A stretch of 64,000 nucleotides of DNA from Nephrocerus scutellatus (GCA_947095585.1 OX352766.1:310001-374000), one strand, 5' to 3'. Positions 44,909-57,905 are shown, counted from the stretch's first letter. The notes: generated from the letters alone by a model not told the origin. Translations and numbers: made by a program.

Positions 44909-46980
44909 CAACAAAAAATAAATAAATTCATTCTGAGTATTCATTTCTTAATATCTTAATAAAAAACGAAATTTAATTCACGTATTAAGTTAACAGAACA
45001 TTTATTTATTCTGAGGCGGTACGAAGTTCGCCGGTGCAGCTGGTAAATATATATTTATTCGAAGTGGTTCCCCTTAATGTAATCTTTAAGAGTATTTTCT
45101 TGGAAGATCTTAAATAAATAAATAAATTAAATGAACTGACAATCCAACCTTGTATTGAAAGTCCAATGAGCTCTGCAAGTCAAGCGTCACAGGCATCGAG
45201 GACAGATGAGCCTATTGCTCGTCCCACAGAGGGGAGTGGGGACCAAAACAAGCATTCAAAGTCAAGTCCGTCTTGCTACGGTACTGAGCAAGTCGCAACA
45301 AAGAGAGCACATTAGAGAGTGAGCACAAATGTCTAATTGTCAACTGAGTGAATGTCAAATGATTAACTGTCACGTGACAAACAGCTGACATTCATCATCG
45401 TAAAATAAACCAATCAAAGGGGAAATTGTAAAACAAATCAATACGAATGACAGACACCGTCTACCAGTCCACCCTTTACTCCGCCTTTCCCCTTCAATTG
45501 ATTTGATTTTGTTGGACTTACACTTGGATGGCCAAAGTTCGAGGAGATCGTTGAACGAAATTGCAAATATTCACTAGCGATAGGTAGAAACGGAATAACA
45601 ATTTGTCAGTCTGAAGAGTCGATATTCTATAGTATCTGCAGGTTTTCACGAAACGCCGACACATACGCCGACAATCTCGATCCCGTCCCAGCCTCTAAAG
45701 TGTTCATGCATTTTGCAAACAAATGCAAAGCGCAACAACAATTAGCAATTCATGGCAGCTGAGTTCGGTTTACAACAAGTACTTGGAATTCAGGAAATCT
45801 CCATGAAATTCCCGATTTTAATATTTTCTCATTATTTATAAATCTAGTGTTTGGGTTTATTTTTAGTTTTTTGTTTTTTTCTTTGGAATCGCACATAGCC
45901 CCATCACACAGCATAGTCGTTGTCGTAAGGAGAGAATTCCAATTCTGCAATTCAAATTTCCTGGAGCAACGTCAAAGATCGTTCACAAAACGAACAGAAA
46001 ACAGAAAACAGCAAACAGTACGCCACAACAACAACAACAACAAAAACAACAACAAGAACAGCGGCTAATTTAGAATTCAATCTTTCGTAATAGATGGCCG
46101 GTCCGGTCGCATCCTCTATACACTGAAAGGTAGAGTAATGGGCAGAATAATGCATCTGAAATTGTAAGATAACTAGAGGGCATCTTGGTGCTGCTGGGGT
46201 TAAATAGAATTCATGCATAGCGTTGTGTGTTTTTGGCGTAACTATGTCTTAAGTTGTGACGAGACAACGTCTCATTCCAGTATACTAATTTCCCAGTACA
46301 CTCGGTCATGCACCCGACTCACAAAATAACCTTACGGACATACAGAAAGATACGTTTATACTTTCGAAAGTATATTCGTTGATTTTATGATACACTATAG
46401 CGGAAATACTCGATGTTTCCCGGCTGATCAACCGCCCTACACACCCACCTAATAGCGGCATGGCAAACGGAAAGACAAAAGGTTGCGTATACGCAACGAA
46501 TATTTGCCTAATGGGCTACATGGTACAATTAGTTACTTGTTTGTAAAGAAAAACGAAACGCAATATTTATATTCCAAAGGAAATACAACTACAGACAAGT
46601 ACAAGTACAAGTATCTGTTTCTAGAAAAAAAAAAACTCAAAAAGAAGGCACTAACACTCTATGCAGTTGAGTGTAATAATAAGTCAGCAGGTGCTACCCA
46701 ATCGACCACCGCAAGCACTTCTAACCTTCTAAGTACAAAGAAGCGTGTCTCGACTAAATGGCCATTTGGAACACACAAAGATGAGGAACAAAAGGTACCG
46801 TTTGGGTTTCTCTTTTAGACCTTACCTACCACTTCCCACGTACAGATCAATAATTGATTATATAGTTGTAGTTGGTTGGTGTGATAATCTGCGAAATGTT
46901 ACACCAGAGCACTCAGACCGTCGCTCCATTGTCCATCGGTTCCCAGTAAGTTCACTAGGTGTATCCGTTAAAGTGGCAAA
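44909..46980. other. Intergenic with dispersed repeat traces
   Basis: 45258-45280 repeats the 23-bp phrase of 2687-2709. 46255-46275 has GACGAGACAACGTCTCATT, resembling the terminus of the minisatellite element. The palindrome GTTGCGTATACGCAAC lies at 46482-46497. A CAA run is at 46026-46056. No gene recognised. Confidence 0.4.
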
Positions 46981-47094
46981 TACTTAAAGAGATGACTCCT
47001 TGGTTAATTTAGTGAAAGAAATATTGAAGGGGTGGGTCTATTTTCAACCCCTTATTCAAATCTATTCGTTACTTTAAGAAAGCGAAGGACTTGA

Positions 47095-48185
47095 TTTAGT
47101 TTCAACGACCGAAGTCAGTTGTCAGTTTCCGTAGACATCGCTCCACTGGTGATCTGTTGGCATATCTCACCGAAAATTGGCAACCGTCTTTTCACAAGTT
47201 TGGTGAAAGCAAGGTAGTAGCAAATGTTTGCCATCAAGCAGTTCTGTGCAAAATGCGTCTTATGGAATCGATGTAACACCCTGCTTCAATGGATCAGAGA
47301 CTATCTTTCAAACCGTTCAATCCCAGTTAAGTTGGACGGTTTAAAGTCTGTTATCCACCGCATAAATGCGTATGTTCGATGTTCCTCAGGGCTCTCTCTT
47401 GTCACCGACACTCTCTCTTGTTTTCATTAAAAAATCTTCTGTCTGTAGGTTCTAATCCAATACATTACTTCACTGACGACAATACTCTTAGCTTCTCTTA
47501 TATGTTCCCAGATGTATGTTCCTTCTCTTCGGATGTGGAACTGGAACAACACCTTATGGCAAGCACGTCAAATTCCGACCTTGACAGCATAGCAAAGTGG
47601 GGAGAACATAATAGAGTCGAATTAGCCGCTTCCAAAACCTAAGGCTGTCTTCTGTCCTTAAAGCAAAAAAGTAGCTTCCAGCCATTATCCATGAATGGCA
47701 TTTGCATCGAGGAAACTGAAAATCTAGGAATTCTTGGTATGCTTGGTGTGGTGCGTTGGAATGACCTCATGTTCACCGTCGCTGAAAATGCTGCGAAGTG
47801 CCTTGGCTTCCTAACACGGTCCAATAAATATTTCACTCCCTCTGATATGGCTACTATTTACAAGGCATTCATTCGCTCCAAACATGAGTATAACTATCAT
47901 GTCTGGTCGGGTGCACCTAAGACCACTTTGTGATTGAATACAAAAGTGAACGACAAAACTGATTATCAGTGACAGAGTCCATGGATTCCCGTGAACACCG
48001 CAGGAACGTTTCCTGCTTGTCACTGTTTCACCGCTTCTTCCATAAGGGTCTGAGCCACTTGAGCGCGTGCCATTGCAAAACAACATTAAGTAAAGGTAAC
48101 AAGCAGGATATAAGCATTTGCGGTCGACTCTTATATGGCGTTACGCCTTCCAAAGTGGCCAGAAGTATGTATGAAGGCCTCTAAA
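47095..48185 (+). mobile_element. Jockey-like LINE relic, RT to C-terminal region
   Basis: + strand, frameshifted: RRHRSTGDLLAYLTENWQ, the active-site box as HYFTDDNTL (about 47465), and MNGICIEETENLGILGMLG (about 47691). ECLGFLTRSNKYFTPSD-type thumb sequence and EYNYHVWSGAP (about 47890) follow, then SREHRRNVSCLSLFHRFFH. Same family as the antisense copies at 16985, 19241 and 24361. Confidence 0.78.
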
Positions 48186-49480
48186 TTAAATTCAATTATC
48201 CGGTGATCCGGCAAAGATTTATATTTCCTTTAAGTTCGATACACATAATGCCAGTACAATAAACATTTCCCACTCGCAATTAAATCAAAAGAACATAAAA
48301 TCAGCGTAGGAAGGATGCAGTTACTTTCGTGAATCATTGCGGGAAAAGCATTTGCCGTACATTACAGGAAAGTAATTGGTACTTTTATTGAAAGTATGTA
48401 CTTGAATTAGTCTGGAATGACTCATTGGACTGCAAATGGGATGGAGGGGGGGGGGGGCGGGGGGGATTTGTTCATAGTTGCGATTTGGAACTCTAAAATG
48501 GTTTCTTTTTATTACAGGTATTCAGATTAACTAATCTCCTTCACTCGAGCGAGCAAGGAGGAGATATTCTTTGCGAAATAAAAATGCCAGGATGCTAATA
48601 CCGCCCATGTGTACGTAAATTGGTGTGCACACGAGTAGATACATCTGTTTGTTGTGTCACTCTCCAATGGTTTGTGAGCGTGGTGATGACTTTTTTTACG
48701 TTAAGTTTTATTAAGCGGCCTCAGTGGTTATGATGTGCTCGATAGATGAAATAACTCATTTTGATAAGTGCAACTGCATTTTTCTATTTTTTTATGTCTT
48801 CGCAATTACGATTCTACTTCTATTAAATTGATTTTTATTTTATACTAGTTGTTGCCGGAAGCTTCACTACCCGTACACATGAACCGCCGCTTTCCTCCTA
48901 CCATCGTGGCAGCTGATATTAATATTTTACATTTTCTATAGCATTTCCAGGTATAAACGAAGATGTTACTTTGCCAACATTAGATTGATTTCAGCCCAAT
49001 GATGAACGTTCTGTTCATTTTTTGAGTGACAGTGCAAGTGCAAGAAAAAAATTCAATTATTCTCATCATTACACATATTCTGAGTAGATATTAGATAACC
49101 ACAATCAATATCGTGCCTTCATCGGAAGGATCTATGTCAATTCATGTAAGCATAAATGTATGGACCGCAGTAATCGGGGATCCCTCCATTGCTCCTCACA
49201 TACTATAGCCGAACGACTAAATTCACAGGGGTACGCGCAACTTTTGACGAATCACCTGCCAAAATTAATGGAAGACGTCCCATCACTGATTCGAATCAAC
49301 TTGAATCTTTCAGCTGGATGGTGCTTGGTGGATTGGTAGAAACGGTCCGGCCTTTGGACTAGATTTTTTTTTTATAGGGAGACGAATTTAAGAGCTAGGA
49401 TATATTCCACAGACATAGAACAGCTTGGAAAGAGCATTGAACATGCAGCGACAGACTGCCCCAAACATACTCGAAAAGTT
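48186..49480. other. AT-rich intergenic, poly-G run
   Basis: A G-run interrupted once by C lies at about 48447-48475. No gene recognised. Confidence 0.35.
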
Positions 49481-49484
49481 GAAA

Positions 49485-49665
49485 TTCATTTTACAAACTT
49501 TTACTTTTAGACCTGTTCCTCTTGACCGAATGCACGAACATTGTGCCGCAAATTTGAAGGAAATTGAATAGGCTTTAATACTGCATTAGTCAAAAAAATT
49601 TAGTTAAGAGCATTTTTCGAGATAATCGCGTTTGAAAATACAATTTTAAGAAAAATTTTTTTTTT
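49485..49665. repeat. Single diverged copy of the 354-bp repeat unit
   Basis: Contains TTTACAAACTTTTACTTTTA, TTGACCGAATGCACGAA, AATAGGCTTTAATACTGCAT and CGCGTTTGAAAATA. All of these occur in order in the units at 56465-57020. Confidence 0.75.
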
Positions 49666-49926
49666 TTACTTTGACGACCTTCTTGTCAATATAGGTTTTA
49701 TAAACACAGCAGTGAAAATAGACCCTCCCCCCATCCTTCCAAACGATTTGTTTATCTTGTAATTAACCAAGAAGTCACCCTTTCAATATTTGTCGTCACC
49801 TTAACAGAGAGAGAGAGAGACACTGAAGAGAAGATGTACACCAACCGAATACCAAAGCCTTAAATGATGCTACAAAAATCAACTGTTTACTTTGTGTATT
49901 ACATTTAGAAGAGTGTCGTGATATCA

Positions 49927-50621
49927 CAAACAAACAAACAAACAAACAAACAAACAAACAAACAAACAAACAAACAAACAAACAAACAAACAAACAAACA
50001 AACAAACAAACAAACAAACAAACAAACAAACAAACAAACAAACAAACAAACAAACAAACAAACAAACAAACAAACAAACAAACAAACAAACAAACAAACA
50101 AACAAACAAACAAACAAACAAACAAACAAACAAACAAACAAACAAACAAACAAACAAACAAACAAACAAACAAACAAACAAACAAACAAACAAACAAACA
50201 AACAAACAAACAAACAAACAAACAAACAAACAAACAAACAAACAAACAAACAAACAAACAAACAAACAAACAAACAGACAAACAAACAAACAAACAAACA
50301 AACAAACAAACAAACAAACAAACAAACAAACAAACAAACAAACAAACAAACAAACAAACAAACAAACAAACAAACAAACAAACAAACAAACAAACAAACA
50401 AACAAACAAACAAACAAACAAACAAACAAACAAACAAACAAACAAACAAACAAACAAACAAACAAACAAACAAACAAACAAACAAACAAACAAACAAACA
50501 AACAAACAAACAAACAAACAAACAAACAAACAAACAAACAAACAAACAAACAAACAAACAAACAAACAAACAAACAAACAAACAAACAAACAAACAAACA
50601 AACAGACAAACAAACAAACAC
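49927..50621. repeat. Very long AAAC microsatellite
   Basis: About 173 tetranucleotide copies with only two single-base changes (A to G at 50277 and 50605, 328 bp = 82 units apart). All three frames on both strands are open because the repeat contains no stop, which creates spurious 230-275 codon ORFs. Confidence 0.98.
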
Positions 50622-50759
50622 ATTCACACTGAAAAAATTATTAGCTCCGCTCTTCGGGCTGCTCGCAATTAGATAAATTGAACAAAGATTAGTGGGAAAG
50701 GCTTGCACTGCCTAGTGTCTATTGTATCCGCACAGTACATCCTTCGTACAATTTAATTC

Positions 50760-51190
50760 ATTGTAGGTCATGTTGTTTATTTTGGATGCAGCACTTGGAA
50801 GGTGGCCGCTACTATCACAAAAAGATTACAAACGTTCGTAAATAGGTGCCTACGGAACATCTTAAGGGTTGCCTGGCCTAACCGTATCTCTAACGAACAT
50901 CTTTACCAGAACGGAACGGGTCAGGAACCGATAGGCATACGGAAGTGGCAGTGAATGGGTCATACACTCCGAAAAGGCGACAGTTCCATAGTAAACTGTG
51001 CAATGCAATGGAATCCGTTATCTTAGGAACGGGTCGTCCGAGAAATACATGGCGCAGAACAATTGAGGAGGAGTCACGGCAATTGGGGACGAGTTGGAGA
51101 GAGCTGATGCGCATTGCCAGAAACCGCACGCACGATGGCGCGTAGGCTTAGTAGAGGCCATAGGATTCACAAGGGGATATAGGATATAAG
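50760..51190 (+). mobile_element. RTE-like LINE C-terminal remnant
   Basis: The + strand gives STWKVAATITKRLQTFVNRC, LRNILRVAWPNRISNEHL, then RKWQ.MGHTLRK and GRPRNTWRRTIEEESRQLG, ending RELMRIARNRTHD. The pattern of RWLGHTLR, RGRPRTTWRR and W.EL..IA..R is the conserved tail of RTE-type elements. The RT core is missing. Confidence 0.72.
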
Positions 51191-52800
51191 AAGAGGAAGA
51201 AGAAGAAGGTTGTTTATTAATCAAGCACTGTGTCGAATGCAGTCCACTTTCCATCATGATGCAAGCGGTCAAGGAGCACACCTAGCAGCGTTCCTTTCTA
51301 CATAAATATGCATTCCCCTGCAGTACGTGATAGTTCGTGTCAGAGAGGAATACTATACATATAACGGTGACGTAGTGATGCTAACTCGAAGTTTATCACC
51401 ATCTTTACGATCAAGAAGATATCAAAAACGCTTTGCTAGGACCACTTTACCACCAGTTACTCCACAAAACCTACAAAAAGAAAAAAACAGAGAACCAAAA
51501 TCGCAAAAGCGATCACCATCGTGCGGGGCATTCGATTGTTCCATTAGCTGTACCGTTAATAGACATTACTTAATTGCGTCGCCACAAGGGAATTGTTCGA
51601 ATTGCTCTGCCGGACAAATCCAATTGGCAACGAATTTCCAGTTTAACAAAAAAAACTTTTTTGTGCCTTACACTGAACCCGACCGACTAAATACGTAATT
51701 AACAATAATTCTCTCAATTTACCAATTAACTCGCAGAGATGCATAACGTTCCAGCCGTTCGGACAAAAAAGTATCTGTGGTTGTTTACGGGCAACACCAC
51801 CCATCCACCAATCCACTAACTGTCTTACTGATGAAACCCCAAAACTCTGCATCAAATTCGGATGATGGCAAAGATAGGAATATAAATTCGTCGGATTACA
51901 CAAACAACAGTTACGTTACATTAACATCTGAATGAGTGACAAACACTTACAAGGGGTAGTGCTTCGTGATGGGTATGTCTGGTATATGTATAGTAAGGAA
52001 ATGTTTTTTTTTGTAATTTCATAATCAGCACACGTGTAAGGGAGTTTGCATCCTGACAATGCCCACCAGACAAAAGCGGATGCCTTTAAAAAACTATTGA
52101 GAACGGGAGGCGGCGTTGAGATCAAAGATCAGACCGCAACGCCAGTCACCTCAACTCAAGCGTACACGTGTCGTACATGCGGCACAAACAGTCAAACGTC
52201 TCTAAGCTGAATCTCTAGGAACAGCGCTATTAGTTCCACAATAGAGACAATCCTGTTGGCATCAACACGTAACACTAAGGAATGTATCTATTTAATTACC
52301 GCCAATATGTGTGACAGCAGAGTTTGATTGTATCGAAGACCGATCTCCGATGGCAACGTCGTCTTTGCATGCCGATTCGCTTCATCGTACATCGCTCAGC
52401 TCACCTGCGAAACGAAATCTTCCACGCCAAATTGCCGCGCCGGCACCAACAAGAAACCTTTGGCTTCGGATTCCATCTCCGAACCACTTGTTGAGTAAAA
52501 TAATTTTCCGGATGACAGCATTGAAAATTTCCGATTTGGATGCGATTTTCGCTCTTCACCACCATAGAGCCGGCAATTAAAGCTTTCAGCTTACAGCTTA
52601 ATGAGTTTTTTTTTTAAAAAGGTATTTGACCTATGTGTGTCAATAGGTCTTTGCATCTTTTTATTCCGTACAAGCCTCGGATGGTGGTAAAATAATTTCC
52701 GGCTTTGATCTAAGAACTTTTTTCATTTATTTTCCTCTATTGCGTGAATGAATTACGCCGTACTCGCTTTGTGACACATTTCCAATGGGACATACAAGTG
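51191..52800. other. Intergenic, no recognisable gene
   Basis: Short ORFs at 51327-51698 (+) and 52311-52580 (+) have no recognisable domain. T-runs near 52003 and 52605 could be LINE tails. Confidence 0.35.
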
Positions 52801-52807
52801 TGACTTA

Positions 52808-52865
52808 ACATTTTACTTTCTGAACATGTAACCCATAAACCTTGTAGTGGGACGTTGTCACGTGA
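52808..52865. mobile_element. Solo end of the minisatellite-bearing element
   Basis: ACATTTTACTTTCTGAACAT then GTAGTGGGACGTTGTCACGTG matches the right terminus at 44860-44908 over about 55 bp, but no 15-bp array precedes it beyond one GTGTGACTTAA unit. Confidence 0.6.
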
Positions 52866-52889
52866 AAAAGGCGAACCGTGATATCTTTC

Positions 52890-53725
52890 CTTGTATCATA
52901 AAGTCATAGAAACGCTGATTAATCGTAAGCTTATGCAATACCTTGAATCACGTGAAATCCTTAGCGACCAGCAGTACGGTTTTCGAAGGCAACGTTCTAC
53001 TGGCACCAGTCTATTCACAAATTTGGTGAAAGCAAAGTCAATATTTCCATGCATTGCATTTGACAGAGTCTGGCATCAAGGCATCCTTTGTCGAACATGC
53101 TTGCCTATGGAAATGATAAGACCCTGCTTGATTGGAATAGTAACTACCCTTCTGACTCCAGCTCGTATTTGACGGTTTTAAATCCAATTACCGCATTAAC
53201 GCCGGTGTTCCACAAGGTTCTGCTTACTCTCCGACACTCTTTCTCATTTTCATTAATAATCTCATATCCGCAATTTCTAATTCGATTCACTCTTTCGCCG
53301 ACGACATGAGTTACTCGTATATGAGTTCGTGCTTTCTGCACGCCTCTCTTTATCGCAATTGGAACTTGCACGTATGTTAAGCACATAACAAGGTGGGGCT
53401 TACATAATTGAGTTGAATTTAATGCTTTCAAAACACAATGCTGTTTTCTGTCATCTAAACGTTACTTGAACCCCCAAAACCTTTATCTTTGAATGGATAT
53501 TGATTCAAGAAAACTGAAAAACTCGCACTACTCAACTCGAAACCACGGGTCTACCATTAGGCCTATCTTCGGACGTACCAACTGCATAATAATTATGTGG
53601 AATGAATTGCCCGACTCTGTGTTTCCCCATTTAGAACATCATGTGCATAGGCATCTCATATTTTCCTTACGACTGTGCGGTGCTAAGCACTATAAGCATA
53701 TTAAGTACATTAAAAAAAATATCTA
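52890..53725 (+). mobile_element. Jockey-like LINE relic
   Basis: + strand: ETLINRKLMQYLESREILSD then QQYGFRRQRSTGTSLFTNL (about 52910-53030), FDRVWHQGILC, an ITALTPVFHKV-frame shift in the RT core, and SFADDMSYSYM (about 53290). The terminal GSTIRPIFGRTNC with MWNELPDSVFP lies at about 53550-53640. Short deletions bring RT and C-terminus close together. Confidence 0.78.
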
Positions 53726-53769
53726 AACGATTGCAAGAATATTTCTGCCATGAGTTGCTGCAGTTCACC

Positions 53770-54060
53770 ATCAACATCAAATGTTAACGTCTCCCAGGAC
53801 AATAGGATTAATTATATTTGGCTCTATGAAAACATCATGCCAGCCTCTTTGGTTTGCTGGAATAATTCTTAACGATATGTCTCTCACCTGCACTTCTTTA
53901 ACCGTAGTAGATGTGCCATTCTCTTCTGTTTCAAGCATTTCTCTTCGGACCCCATAAAAGCATCCACCTATGGCTCTTCCGTATCTGCTGCCTTGTATCT
54001 TGTTGCTGCCTTCCAGCATACGAACATTATATGTTAAGGCCATTGTCGGTTTTATCTTCG
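53770..54060 (-). mobile_element. Probable LINE endonuclease fragment, antisense
   Basis: The - strand gives LTYNVRMLEGSNKIQGSRYG, then VRREMLETEENGT, VKEVQVRDISLRI and ANQRGWHDVFIEPN. TYNVRTL near the start and VRRE are typical of RTE-type endonuclease N-termini. Short and degenerate. Confidence 0.5.
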
Positions 54061-54429
54061 CTGATATGTGTGTTCCATATAAAGCAAAGATCTCATAAGA
54101 TTTTATAACTCGGAATACAACCGTTTGTTGTTTGCAAGACCATGAATGTTATACGAGTATGATACAATATTAATTTTTACAGGCGGTCAGCCATCAGCAG
54201 AATAGGTGGAATAACACAGAATGCTCTAGAATTGCAGGTGGCCGTAACTATCGATCAAACCTCAACGGAGCCCAAAATCAGCATCGGATACACTGATGAA
54301 CGACGATGACCATTGCAACGAAAACGGCTAAACGATTTAAGAATCTTCTCATGGAACGTTCGCTCATTGTATAGAGCTTGAGCGACACAGCAGCTGGCCA
54401 ATACCCTGTCTAAATATAAGGCATACATG

Positions 54430-55085
54430 CTGCCGCCACCAAGCATAGACGAAGTTAGCAGAGCGATAAATCGGCTCAAAAATAATAAGGCCCCGGGATG
54501 TGATGGGATAAACAGGAGGCCCCGCAATACACCAAGCATTTCATGAACTAATAGTGCAAGTATGGGAGGAAGAAGCGATACATAAGAAAGGAGATATCAC
54601 AACCTGCAGCAATTATCGTTGTTGATTACTTCTCCTCTATCCTTCAAGACAGGATAGCCCCATACGCTAAAGTCATCATTGTGTGTGGCTTCATCCCAGG
54701 CAAATCAACAACTGATCAGATTGACACCCTAAGGCAGGTGATGCAAAAATGTCTAGAGTTTCAAAACTCACTACATCACCATCTTTTTAAGAGAGACTTT
54801 AAAGCCGCCTATGATAGCTTAGCTAGAGTAGAACTTTATAAAGCCATGAGATCCAAAGAAAGTGATCCGAGACTCTGACGTACCGGCGAGAGGAACAATC
54901 CTCTATAAGTCCATTCAGATACTGGCTTACGCAAACGATATTGACATCGTTGGTAGAAACCGAATAGCTGTACTGGAAGCTTTCGTCCAGATAGAGGAGG
55001 CGGCACGAAATCTGGGGCTGCACTTAAATGAGAGCAAAACAAAGTACATGGTGGCCACGTCTGCGAGTAGAAGACCCATGCTGAA
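54430..55085 (+). mobile_element. RTE-like LINE relic (RT fingers and palm)
   Basis: + strand: PSIDEVSRAINRLKNNKAPG (about 54440), FIPGKSTTDQIDTLRQVMQK (about 54690), then ILYKSIQILAYANDIDIVGR with the YAND active-site box (about 54900-54960). EAARNLGLHLNESKTKYMV follows. Internal parts are deleted. Confidence 0.75.
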
Positions 55086-55410
55086 TTCTAAAAACTATCT
55101 GGAGTTTTTGTGTAATGATTTACCAGAACTATTGGATAGCATTCCACTGATTCAACCAGCTTTATCATATTTCCAAGAGGATGGAGCTCCAGCCCACTAT
55201 GGTCGAGAGGTTAAGTTACGGTAATCGTTGGATAGAAACGAATGGACCAGTTCACTGGCCTGAAAGATCTCCTGACCTTACAGTTTTGGGGTTTTTTTTG
55301 TATGGGCAAGAAAAAGAAGAACTAATTTTTCTCACGCCCATAGATGAAAGTGACTGTTTCATACGCTATATCCTAGCTACGAAAGTAGCCGTTATACACA
55401 CTAGTGAGTT
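55086..55410 (+). mobile_element. mariner-type transposase C-terminal remnant
   Basis: + strand: LEFLCNDLPELLDSIPLI, FQEDGAPAHYGREVK (second catalytic Asp), then WIETNGPVHWPERSPDLTVL followed by GFFLYGQ. In active relatives the last motif is LDFFLWG; here the third catalytic Asp is Gly and a frameshift lies between, so it is inactive. Probably the same superfamily as the 296-878 element. Confidence 0.72.
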
Positions 55411-56240
55411 AACATATAAAATACTTTTGTTATTTACTGCAGTCACACACATTCCCAGAGTAATTTTGCATTGCGCATAACCGCATTTGTGTCAAAAAAC
55501 ATCCCTCACAACACAAATGTGGTCGCGAGAAGCTCGGCCTTGGACCGCAACGGTCTGTCGCACCGATTATTAGTATTATTATTCTCAAAGCGTCATCAAA
55601 AGTGTGGCAGCAGCTGGCATCAATAACTATTCGCAGTGAAATCCAAAAATGGCCTCTATCATGCATACAAAACCAAGGAGGACACTTTGAGCAACTGTTG
55701 TGGTACACAGTACACACATGAAATAAAAATACTTTAAAATCTGAAATCCAAGTATCATAAAATCTGTGGGTTTTTTCGCAATCTTGTTAGTAATTTTTAT
55801 TTTTATTATTGTTACGCTTATTAGAAAAAAATAGTAAAACATTATGTTTATTAGGCATTTTCTGGAGAAAATTGAGCTCAAAGTCAAAAATTAGCATGGC
55901 CAAAAAAACTGGAACAGTCATAGAACTTGAATATATTTGGACTCAAATAAGATATCAACTTCATTTAAAAGCTATTACAAAGGGTAGTATTTCTTCTAAA
56001 AATAAAGTGCTAAACGAAGTTTCTACCATTAGTATTAACAGAGCAATTTCCGTTAACATGGGTACAGGGTACACCAAAGAGGTGTTTTTCTTAAATCCCC
56101 GATAAGTGATGTCAACATTAGAGATGGACCCTTACTGTAGAACGATTTTTTTCTTAGAATATACCCAAGAACCATTTTCCAAATTATTGTGCACAAATTA
56201 GGGGACACGCTGTACGAGGTAGTAGTAGTAACACAAGCCG
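55411..56240. other. AT-rich intergenic
   Basis: No recognisable gene. A small + strand ORF (55809-56105) is A-rich and resembles nothing I know. Confidence 0.35.
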
Positions 56241-56249
56241 CACTATATC

Positions 56250-57175
56250 GCTCTTGTTGGCCGAATGCTCAAATATTGTGCCATGCATTTGTCACAGGAA
56301 ATTAAATGTGTTCCAGTATTGAATTTATAAAATAAAAATGTATCCAAGAGTGTATATATTGTTGATTCTTGAAAATTTAATTTTCTTTTAAAAAAGATCA
56401 CCAGTAGCAGTTGTAGCTGGAAGTGTTCAAGAGTTTTATGGTGTGAAGTCATATAAGGTCAAAAGTACATTTTCATTCAATTTACAAACTTTCATTTTTA
56501 ACCCTGCTCCTGTTGACCGGATGCAAAAATATCGTGAAATGGATTTGTAGAAAATTGAATAGGCTTTAATACTGCATTTGTCGAAAATAGTTATCCGAGT
56601 GCAATTTTTAAAATATTCGCGTTTGAAAATAAAGTTTAAAAAAGGAAAAAACATTTTTGGATTTTGACGACGTTTACATGGGTAACGGTTTCAAGAGTTT
56701 AACAAAAATGTACATTATTTGATTTTAGAATTTAATTTTCTTTCAAAAATGACCAACAGCAACCTTGAACCTAGAAGCGTTCAAGAGTTACAGGATGTAA
56801 AGTGATGTAAGGTCAAAAGTACATTTTCATTCAATTTACAAACTTTCATTTTTAACCCTGCTCCTGTTGACCGGATGCAAAAATATCGTGAAATGGATTT
56901 GTAGAAAATTGTATAGGCTTTAATACTGCATTTGTCGAAAATAGTTGTCCGAGTGCAATTTTTAAAATATTCGCGTTTGAAAATAAAGTTTAAAAAAGGA
57001 AAAAACATTTTTGGATTTTGACGACGTTTACATGGGTAACGGTTTGCAGAGTTTAACAAAAATATACATTATTTGATTTTAGAATTTCATTTTCTTTCAA
57101 AAATGACCAACAGCAACCTTGAACCTAGAAGCGTTCAAGAGTTACAGGATGTAAAGTGATGTAAGGTCAAAAGTA
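56250..57175. repeat. 354-bp tandem repeat, two full copies plus a diverged partial
   Basis: The anchor AGGTCAAAAGTAC occurs ending at 56460, 56814 and 57168 (GGTC at 56457, 56811, 57165), spacing exactly 354 twice. The two full units are nearly identical. The preceding partial copy (about 56250-56460) is more diverged. Another lone copy is at 49485-49665. Confidence 0.9.
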
Positions 57176-57339
57176 CGTCTCTTCGTTTTAAAACGCTAGG
57201 TACACCGCAGGGAGGCCCCATACGATTTTTTCACGAAATCAACCACGGAATTACCACTTTAGGTATTTAACACTTTAACGGATACAACCTCTATACAATG
57301 CATATATATGTTACTACGGCTACAGCTGCATTAGGAACT

Positions 57340-57520
57340 AGGCCATTTCTCAGGCGATTCCTTATGAAACTTAGAATGTAGGAGTAAGATGCGACTACGA
57401 GACTTGTTCCTATGGATGTTCTGGGATCTGGTCAATAGGGTCTGGAATTATGAGAACTAAGCCATTTCTTAAGCGCTTTTTTAAGAGGTATGTGAAACTA
57501 AGATGCGACTATAAGACTGG
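57340..57520 (-). repeat. Copy of the unique left part of the minisatellite-bearing element
   Basis: On the - strand 57345-57455 matches 43860-43985: TTCCAGACCCTATTG, CCAGATCC, TAGTCGCATCTTA and CTACATTC, then GCTTGAGAAAT or GCCTGAGAAAT. 57455-57520 repeats part of it in tandem. Confidence 0.75.
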
Positions 57521-57754
57521 TTCCTATCTTACAAAATTAACTCTTGGTTCAACGTGAGAGGAGAATAGCAGAATTGCATTTGCTATCAATGCTGTAAGCT
57601 AACTTGCACGAAGTACGATACAGTGGTGCTTAGAAAGTGAAAAAAAAGCTACTGTTCTGTTTTACTTAAAAAAAGCGGCACATAACGCTTTCAAGTTGCA
57701 AGCGACTTTGCAGTTTCAAATCCGTGGCCCAAATTAAAAGTACTTTCGTGAGTT

Positions 57755-57905
57755 ATTTTGGGGTCTTTTGGGGGTCTTTTGGTGGTCTTTTGACGGTGAC
57801 CGCAATTTTTAAGTTTTACGCGTTAATGAAATTAATAATTATGAACGTGGTGGGAAACCGGTAGAGGAGGAGAGTGCGTCGTCTTTGAAGGGTCTTTTGG
57901 AGTCA
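57755..57905. repeat. Short GGTCTTTT repeat patches
   Basis: Four units at 57755-57802 and one or two near 57885-57903, with unique sequence between. Confidence 0.6.

Noticed and set aside
46255..46275. Possible further terminus of the minisatellite element (GACAACGTCTCATT)
   Set aside because: Only about 14 bp match and neither an array nor a partner end is near, so it was not called as an element.
49796..50708. Long ORFs of 229-275 codons on both strands (Cys/Leu/Phe/Val or Lys/Gln/Thr/Asn repeats)
   Set aside because: They are translations of the AAAC microsatellite, which has no stop in any frame.
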